The position numbers were made by a program, and so were the translations under genes. From Rhizopus arrhizus (lineage: Eukaryota > Mucoromycota > Mucoromycetes > Mucorales > Rhizopodaceae), in the NCBI GenBank assembly GCA_024220505.1, contig JAKZZE010000004.1:1488001-1552000 (forward strand): a DNA stretch of 64,000 bases, in the 5' to 3' direction. Position 1 is the stretch's first letter, and each line of letters starts with the position of its first letter. Positions 57,308-64,000 of the stretch are shown here, one piece after another. The notes beneath the pieces are model-generated. The model saw only the letters and a program-made list of their open reading frames with translations. It ran no database searches and was not told the DNA's origin.

Positions 57308-58800
57308 TTATAAAAGAATGAGAACAATAAAAAAAGCGATACACATAGAATAATAAAACGAAAGGTTTTCTAATAATCTATAACCATGGCTGGTGATTGT
57401 AAATAACTTTGCATCCAATCCCATACGATTACATGTTGGGTTGTTAACGCCGAATTGGTGGGCTGTGTTATTTATAATGATGTCTCCAGTCTGCCAATAT
57501 CCATATTGATCGCGAGCCAAGTCGCCCACGGGACAGTAGAATTGCAAATAAGGAGGACAGCTCTGGACAACATGATAGCAAAGGTCAATGCAAGGCAAGA
57601 GCTCAGTCCATTCATTGGGTTTCACGGAATTGTCAATCCATGTGTTACGAGAACCATTGACGGATACATCACGAAGGGCTGGCGCTGCAGCTAAAGGAGA
57701 ACCTTGTCTTAGATCAGATGTATCTGTACATCTTGGTATCGTGACTGCACAGAGCCAAGCCTTATAATCTCGATAACAGTCTGTACAATTACGCACCAAG
57801 GAATACTGCGTCGATTCACAGTTATATTGTGAAAGTGAGGTGGCAAAAGGTTGAAAAGTAGCGTATGCCTGATTGTCATACTCAGTTGCTAATGAATACC
57901 GATCTAACATCGGGTTTGAAGGGACACTATAGGCTACTTGGTTACAAAATGATAAGTCATGGACCAATTGACATCCAGATCCAGCCTTGGTCTTGAACGT
58001 AATGGGTGCTGTCATGCCTGTGATGCCATTCGAGGTCTCCAACAGATAGGCTCGGTATAAAGTAGCTTCAGACAATCCAGAGATGAAGAATTGGTTCCGT
58101 GTAGCATCTGGTGTCGGCCCTCGGGTTGTCATAGTCTGATTGATGTTGATACCAGAAACATTATAGATTTTGGCAGCACAAAGAGACCAAGACAGCTCAG
58201 CAGGTTGATTGGAGGTGACTATCAACGTGGAGTTGGGTAAGTATCCTCCAAGCGGATTTGATAAAAATAAGGCGCTATCTCCATCTGTGTCATCTAATGT
58301 CATTGAAGGTACTGTTGAATTTGTATCATTATATACTAGATGCATACTTTCTATTATATAAAAGTACGTAAGCAAAAATACACAACAGAGAAAAGTGTGT
58401 AGACGTGCTTACGTTGAGTAGATACACCAATCTCATATGTTCCAGTATTTTCAGTTTGATTTGTACCTACCGCAATCCAAATTTCATTTACTGAACTGTT
58501 ACTGTTCCATACCATTAGGCCATTTACATTATTAAGAGGAGTGCCGTTTTGGGGTATAGTGATGTTATTTGTGGTAGATAAAAAAGCATTCAGGCCTGTT
58601 TGGGTGCAGCTAGTGATGGTGAGGTATATATTGGGTTTTGCTGCCAAGAGTTGTGTCTGTGCAGGAATAGAAAAATAATAGTACTGATAAGCTGTAACAG
58701 AGGTAAGTGAAGCTAAGATGATTTGATTATTTTGAAGTTGGATAGTTTGACATGATATAAAGCAAATATAACTTAATATAAAATAAACCTGTATACGCAT
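57308..58800 (-). CDS. MID1: Mid1-like stretch-activated calcium channel component
   Basis: Two exons, 58800-58413 and 58350-57308 (1431 nt, 476 aa), with a 62-bp intron. A signal peptide (MRIQVYFILSYICFISC) precedes a long extracellular region with many N-glycosylation sites (NNIT, NQTE, NSTV). The conserved cysteine-rich C-terminal domain follows: CQLVHDLSFCNQVAYSVPSN, NCTDCYRDYKAWLCAV, then IPRCTD, LLPCIDLCYHVVQSCPPYL and QFYCPVGD. Mid1 is the regulatory partner of the Cch1 calcium channel in the fungal plasma membrane. The C-terminus is hydrophobic (FYYSMCIAFFIVLILL), possibly a membrane or GPI-type anchor. The stop is 42 bp from the TPS2 stop, convergent. It is about 70 aa shorter than yeast Mid1. 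Confidence 0.92.
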
Positions 58801-58807
58801 TAGAGGG

Positions 58808-58839
<32 letters not shown>

Positions 58840-59087
58840 CAAGTCAACCAAAAAACCTTTTTCGTTGGAACAAAAAAAGGAGGGGATTTGTTTAAATATT
58901 ACGCTTAAGCAAGATATTTTATTTAAAGGCTTAAATGAGAATGCAGTGTTTCAAGACACCATAATTACTCAATCCAGACTAAATAAAATGTAAAAGAAAC
59001 CTAAAAAATCCCTTATGGGAGTAAGAAGTAACTTGTGAATAAATCACTGTTTAGAAAATGGGTCTTTAAAAAGAAATCCACTTGCTA
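58801..59087. other. MID1 upstream region
   Basis: There are about 27 A at 58808-58834 and AT-rich DNA without ORFs. Confidence 0.5.
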
Positions 59088-59205
59088 AAATATAAGTTGA
59101 GCTCATTGAGTACAATGGTAGCTAGGATGCCTTTGTCAACGAAAAAGCGGGCAACAGCGCGCTGGACTGAATCCTTGAGGCAGCGAATAGCACAAATGAT
59201 ACGTT
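59088..59205 (-). pseudogene. LINE ORF1 C-terminal relic
   Basis: The minus strand reads CAIRCLKDSVQRAVARFFVD and then KGILATIVLNEL. This aligns with the C-terminal part of the ORF1 protein at 11378-12712 (LKHIRLPVRLAVARFFHQQE). It is a short, isolated fragment. Confidence 0.6.
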
Positions 59206-59206
59206 G

Positions 59207-59309
59207 AATATTTAAACATTAAGATTAAATTTTTTTATTTATATTATAAAAAAAAAAAAAAAAAAAAGACTTAAGTGAGCGCACGATGTTTTTGATAAAC
59301 CTTAATTAC
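59207..59309. other. Spacer between LINE relics
   Basis: It contains an A tract of about 19 at 59249-59267. Confidence 0.5.
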
Positions 59310-59846
59310 CTAAGGCAGATCAAAAAGGAATGAAAGGGGATCGAAAAAACATCCTTTGAGACCAAGGACAAAAAAGTAGAAAAGAAAAAAAGAAAAAAGC
59401 AATCGAGTAAGAGGGGAAAGGCGTGCCATAGACATCAGTATGAGTTCTTTGGCAACCAATCTAAGAGTCATTTTCCGGGAAAGAGTGGAGGAGATAGAGG
59501 CATATTGAAAGGAGTGATGTTTGCGAGTGGGCAATAGGCTCAAAAAGAAAAACAGAGGATCTTCAATAGTAGTCGACATTTGTAACATTCGATACATATC
59601 GAGACATTGTATAGCATGTTTCTTGGGAAGAGAGCTACCAGAATGCTTGGAACAGGACTTTAATTGGCCATCAGGCAGCCAACTAAGTCTCCAACGGACA
59701 CATATGCTACGTTCAGAGTAGGACATGGGAAGCCAAAGTATAGGATCCAAGGACAAAAAAGGACAACAAAGAGTTTGAATACTACTATGTTTTCTAAATA
59801 AATGAAAAATTAGAACTTCTAAAACTAGAAAAATCATATTGGCCAA
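59310..59846 (-). pseudogene. LINE ORF2 C-terminal relic
   Basis: The segment SLDPILWLPMSYSERSICVR, WRLSWLPDGQ aligns with GVDPILFIPMSKYERSRLLR, WKMGWLPGRP near the ORF2 C-terminus of the 5.9-12.9 kb LINE. The zinc-knuckle region is only partly kept (CSKHSGSSLPKKHAIQC). It is a related but divergent family member, lacking the endonuclease and reverse transcriptase. It lies on the wrong side of the ORF1 relic to be one intact element. Confidence 0.7.
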
Positions 59847-60329
59847 TTGAGAAAATGTGATAACTACATGCTGATGATTTAGAAAAGGTCAAGGCATATA
59901 TCAAAGAGATTCAAGACAGTACGTTCAAGACCAGACAATATACTGGATCTAGAGGATCAAGAGCGTTTTCTTTACCCTCATTGCATGATTGCAAGTCCAA
60001 ATCTGTCAAAATCAAGGAACAATTTTTTTTTGGAAAATTGCCAAATCATGTATTAGTGATAAGGAAAGCACCCCTGGAAAAGCAATTGACGATGATCTTA
60101 CAATACAGTACTCAAAATTCTTTGAATTTTCTAAGATAGATATTAAAAAGGACAATTGTATCTCAAATGATAAGCTATGCTATTTTCACATACGTATTCA
60201 TCGATTTTAACTGATGATGACTTTTAAGAAATTGATTCAAACCAGTGGTTACTTTGTTAAATTTATTTCAAGAAGGAACCAAGAAAACCCCTTTAAGTGC
60301 TGATAAAATACAAAATGCCGTGATTCCCA

Positions 60330-60628
60330 AAGACTTTGCTGAATAAATTAAGAGTAATGAAGCTTTTGTTTGTAGTGTTGGCCCTGGTGTTACTGATACC
60401 TTTACTGCAGTTGATTATAGTTCTTCATCTTCAAAGGAAAGAATTAAAAAGACATCTACTAAAAAAATACTATCATATGTACAGCTTCAATTGTTCTATC
60501 CAAAAGGGTATGAAACATCAACAACACGACCAAGAAGACTTTAGATTTATTAGTAAACAACCTATCTTTAAAATATCAAATTTGATTGATTCCTCAAAGG
60601 CCGCTTCCATTAGACTAAAGGCCTACTA
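60330..60628 (+). pseudogene. Possible Fanzor/TnpB-like RuvC fragment, decayed
   Basis: Frame one reads NEAFVCSVGPGVTDTFTAVD and SSSSSKERIKKTSTKK. After an A-run shift near 60458 another frame continues KYYHMYSFNCSIQKGMK, ISKQPIFKISNLIDSSKAAS. The block VxSVxPGxxDTFTA is like the RuvC-I strand of TnpB/Fanzor proteins (usually with DPG), but here Gly replaces Asp. The ISKQPIFKISNLIDSSKA part recalls the linker after it. It is too short and eroded for certainty; another RNase H-fold transposase is equally possible. Confidence 0.3.
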
Positions 60629-60691
60629 AAGATACATGACTACTATAAAAAGGATATCCAGTAAGAGGCTTCAATTGGTAGACAAGTATTT

Positions 60692-60836
60692 TGTAGCATT
60701 TACCTCATTAAATACTTATTATTCGTATGAGATTACTCAGATCTTATATAAGAAATAACAAGTACTGAATACATAATATCATCTATTACATATTCCCTAA
60801 AACTCATATACAGTATTTATACTTTTCAAGTTCAAT
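60692..60836 (+). repeat. Truncated LTR, same family as 29092-29420
   Basis: TGTAGCATTTACC onward matches the first about 145 bp of the 29092 LTR, with small changes. It is cut off where another LTR begins. Confidence 0.8.
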
Positions 60837-61260
60837 TGTGTTATCTCGTAAGAATAAAAAAAGACTATAAAATTCAACGAGACTTAGAAAGTTATCTTTT
60901 TATTTAATATTATTGTATCTGGTATTTATATCCTTTTCATGAAGATTCAATTAAATCCTTTTCAAGATACTTTAATTCATTATAGCTATAGATCTAGTAT
61001 GAATAAATTTTAGTATGAAGACCTGTTCCTGGTTATGCAAGTGGACTGTTTATAATTATTTAAGTAGATCTATTTTTCATTTATGTCTCATTGCATCAGG
61101 AGCTATATTAAAACAACTTGTATTGAGTTAAAGGAGTGGAATTAGTTATGACCGAATAATAGAGAAAAGATTGTAATAAATCTTTGTAAAAGCATTCACT
61201 ACTCTGATTTATTATAAATTGAATATGAGTCATGTTTAAAGTATGTTGGGATACGACACA
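60837..61260 (-). mobile_element. Probable solo LTR
   Basis: On the minus strand it runs from TGTGTCGTATCCC to CGAGATAACACA, 424 bp. It has a TATA-like tataaatacc (rc near 60929) and an AATAAA before the end. It interrupts the LTR fragment at 60692. No 5-bp duplication is seen because the right side abuts the duplicated block. Confidence 0.65.
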
Positions 61261-61635
61261 CCCACTGTATGTTCGAATTAACCAATAAAAAGAAAGATAA
61301 CAACAAAGATCCCGCTCGAAGTGTAATGAAACATAAAATCTATTTGTAACTATGCATAATCGCAAATAGGTTAATATGACAATTAAATAAAATTTGAACT
61401 TCGCTATTGTGGAGAATAATTCATCTAAATATTTCTACAAATGGAATTCTAATAGAAGTAGAAAAAGCTTTTTAATATATATTAAAATAGATATTTTTAT
61501 AAATATTATAAAAAATAGTTTATTAAGAATTATTATTTTATAATATGAAAAATATAAATAGACATTATAACATTGAAGTTAATAAAAATTAATTAATTTA
61601 TATACATTTTTAATAAAATCATTAACATAAACATA

Positions 61636-62169
61636 ATGTTTATTTCTCCATACTCATCCACACGATCCGACAATTATGCAACTCTACGAAACCACTTTCG
61701 CATTGGTGTGCCACGATCAAGTTTTCGAACAAAATTTTTTTCATCGATCGAGACTATTTGCGACACAAACGAACAGCTGTTCAAAAGGACGATTGGCAAA
61801 ATATCTTCCGGAATGGACATGGACAGAATCAAACGAGCTTGTGAACATGGCATCGAATACAACCGTGAAATCAAACATCGTTTGCTGAACGATTCGAGTT
61901 CAAACTCTTCGCAAGAATTGGAATACCCTAATAGTTTACAACTGGGGCCTCCATCAAAAAAGAAATCCACAACACATATCATGTCGAATCAAGATTTCGA
62001 ATTCGTGCAATACTTTAAAAAGAAATCCACTGGACGAATGAATTGGAAATTGTGCTTACAAATGGGTCAAAGCCGGAATTTACTTAGTTCCTTTACCACT
62101 TCTGAGAGTCTGCGTGTGTCATACTCCTCCGTTTCCAAGAAAAAAAATAAACGACAATGTGTGATTTAA
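61636..62169 (+). CDS. Unknown 177-aa protein, second copy
   Basis: It is identical to the product of 25064-25597 except Asn for Asp in GRM(N/D)WKLCL. The copies are so young that the intact frame says nothing about selection. See the first copy for description. Confidence 0.5.
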   Translation: MFISPYSSTRSDNYATLRNHFRIGVPRSSFRTKFFSSIETICDTNEQLFKRTIGKISSGMDMDRIKRACEHGIEYNREIKHRLLNDSSSNSSQELEYPNSLQLGPPSKKKSTTHIMSNQDFEFVQYFKKKSTGRMNWKLCLQMGQSRNLLSSFTTSESLRVSYSSVSKKKNKRQCVI

Positions 62170-62348
62170 ATGCCATATAAAGTAAGACTTAAGAAGACGA
62201 GAGATGATGCTTATTAATCGCTCTATTTATACTGTACTTTAGAATGAAGAGATGTGAATCTAGGACATGACCAATAATCTTTAGATGAGTTATTTGGATG
62301 GTGTTGTGAGGGAATTTTGCTCACTTAGATATCTCGGGGTGTTAAGGA

Positions 62349-62916
62349 TGTTGTATAATGGTTAAGGTAATAAAATAGAAGGTGGAAACAAAAATAAAGA
62401 AACAGTTTGGAGTACTTTTTGAGACTGATCTTTATTTCAGTTTAAGTTAAAGTAAAAATTATTCTAATTGAAGGCAGGTATTTATATCTTATTGAGTGAG
62501 TGGCTTGATATCTTCTATTGTAAGCGTTCTTCTAATATTGAGGTACTTTAGCAAGTGTCATCTATAACTATGGTTATGAAAACTTTTCATTTGTTCTTTT
62601 GTATGTCTGTCATAGATTATCTTTTATTCTGGGAATTCCTCACTGATTTGAATAACGTTATTTTACGCGTTATTTCAATTATATGAAAGATTAGCAATAT
62701 TCCTGACATTGGATTGGATCTTGTTATTTTAGTTGATACTTCTTCTTATTAAAGAACTCTCATTAATACAAAACATATTCTAAAAGAACATGTTTAATTG
62801 GAATTGATTGTATGATCTTATTTAAATAAGCTTATATTTTATTTTATTTAATTATGATCTTATATTAAGATTTATGTTTATCAATGTCAACTACAATCAG
62901 TTACTATTCTACAACA
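62349..62916 (-). mobile_element. Solo LTR within duplicated block, copy 2
   Basis: It corresponds base for base to 25777-26344, showing that the LTR was already in place before the block was duplicated. Confidence 0.82.
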
Positions 62917-62977
62917 ATCATAACTATTTATTTTTTTATATTATTTCATATTTAAAAACATGCTTTCATCAGAACTA

Positions 62978-63634
62978 TCAGCACAAAAAATCACTTTTTG
63001 AAATATAAATTATCATATCATTAACATCAGAAATTATTTGTGTTCCTACTCCATTTTTTTTAAACTTATATGAAAATAGTCTTTCTCTTTTTATATCTGT
63101 GTCAACATAGTTAATTCTGGAATCGTGGCCATCAATAATTAAAGTTACGTGTTTAAAAAGTGGTGAATTATGTTTATATACAGATAAAATTATTAATCTT
63201 ATTGAAGAAAACATATTTTCTAATGAATCATTAATAATTTTATTTTTTCCTTTGTACTTATCTTCATCCATCCAAAACGTTTTATAATATTTATGAAAGC
63301 TACTTTGTGGAAGAAACTTACTTATATCTATACCTGATACCCCGAATACCAAATGATATAATAAAAATAAACATTTTTCTACTTCAAAATATGGTGCAGG
63401 ATATTCCTTACTAGTGTATAAAACAACTAAGAAGAAAAATACAAATATATATCCTAATTCTTCAACTAATTCTTTTTTGATTTCTTTAATGTTTCTTATA
63501 TGTTATATTTCTGTTCAATGCTTATATTAATAACTTATAATAGGCCAATTATAATCCAAAAAACTCCAATTATTAATAATAATTTTATTTACTTCATTAT
63601 TAATCTCTTCTTCAAGTGAAGTATTAATAGTCAT
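62978..63634 (-). pseudogene. DDE transposase relic, copy 2
   Basis: It has the same sequence and lesions as 26406-27062, including the early stop and the T-run shift. The decay therefore predates the duplication. Confidence 0.6.
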
Positions 63635-63735
63635 TTTTATACTATATTATAAATTCAATTTTATAAACAGAGCAAAGTTTTTAAAATATCAGGTTTAATT
63701 TTAATTATTATCATAAAACTTGAACATTAGTTTTT

Positions 63736-64000
63736 TCAAAAAACAAAAAGTAAGGTTTTACCCCCATGGAGGTATAATGAAGGCTTCTGTCCGGCCAAAA
63801 ACAGAGACAAAGCCATGACTGGGCTCAGTGGACTACCAGAATCTTGACCACGAATCGTTTCTTTTGATACCAAATAACAATGTTTGGCCCACATTGTGCA
63901 TGGAAAAGAGAACAGCCAAGGTTTTTCATCTGATGAAGGTGTAAATTGCAAAAGAAGATTGTTAGGAGAAATTTTGTTAACGTTAAAAACCAATACGACA
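63736..64000 (-). pseudogene. PD-(D/E)XK-like relic, copy 2, cut by window end
   Basis: It corresponds to 27164-27428. Only the C-terminal part (LVFNVNKISPNN onward) lies in the window. Confidence 0.5.

Larger units (their letters stand above)
61259..64000. repeat. Duplicated block, copy 2 (runs off window)
   Basis: It is the direct-orientation copy of 24687-27428 at a constant offset of 36572 bp. It has the same ORFs and solo LTR, with one substitution noticed. Confidence 0.95.

Overview
The window looks like nuclear DNA of an early-diverging filamentous fungus, most likely Mucoromycota (Mucorales-like). It is AT-rich. Host genes carry many short GT-AG introns (about 46-75 bp). PAM17, MID1, TPS2 and eEF1B-gamma are typical fungal genes, and the mobile elements (Tc1/mariner, CACTA/Plavaka-like, Ty3/gypsy, non-LTR LINE, solo LTRs) are those common in this group. 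The species cannot be named from the sequence.

Bases 1-29.4 kb are a transposon nest. A CACTA-like transposase relic (1583-4519, minus) is cut by a solo LTR and by a Tc1 element (1-1580). A two-ORF LINE (5923-12937, minus) sits inside the first 14 bases of a tRNA-Gln(TTG) gene. It has an exact 14-bp target-site duplication and leaves the tRNA (12938-13009) intact. A second copy of the same Tc1 family (9695-11332) has jumped into codon 15/16 of LINE ORF2. Just 3' of the tRNA lies a Ty3/gypsy element (13052-21338). Its 5' LTR is split by 1.84 kb of other repeat DNA, and its single gag-pol ORF is broken only by two solo LTRs with perfect 5-bp duplications. A second Tc1 family (21632-23683) with another solo LTR follows, then fragments of Tc1, gypsy and LTR elements. 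A 2742-bp block (24687-27428) recurs at the right end of the window (61259-64000) almost without change. It carries an unknown 177-aa ORF, a DDE transposase relic and a relic that resembles PD-(D/E)XK (Rpn-like) nucleases.

Bases 29.6-58.8 kb are the host gene region. It holds PAM17 (mitochondrial import motor), an unknown gene, two tandem COPI-associated/Tvp15-like membrane protein genes with identical exon structure, CLPTM1, SmG, a 45-aa BRAWNIN/UQCC6-like microprotein gene, a KIN1/PAR-1-like kinase, a class-V PLP enzyme, a p24 cargo receptor, eEF1B-gamma, TPS2 (trehalose-phosphate synthase/phosphatase) and MID1 (stretch-activated calcium channel subunit). Several convergent pairs are separated by only 16-42 bp. 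This contrasts with gene-free spacers of 1-3 kb that hold low-complexity tracts and decayed coding relics. There is no operon-like functional grouping. The products serve secretory traffic (p24, COPI-associated, CLPTM1), mitochondria (PAM17, UQCC6-like), splicing (SmG), translation (eEF1B-gamma) and stress or cell-surface responses (TPS2, MID1, kinase).

Bases 58.9-64 kb return to repeats: LINE relics, a possible Fanzor-like relic, LTR fragments and the second copy of the duplicated block. The strongest observation is the LINE seated in a tRNA-Gln gene with a TAATG ORF1/ORF2 junction, which suggests a tRNA-targeted fungal non-LTR retrotransposon.
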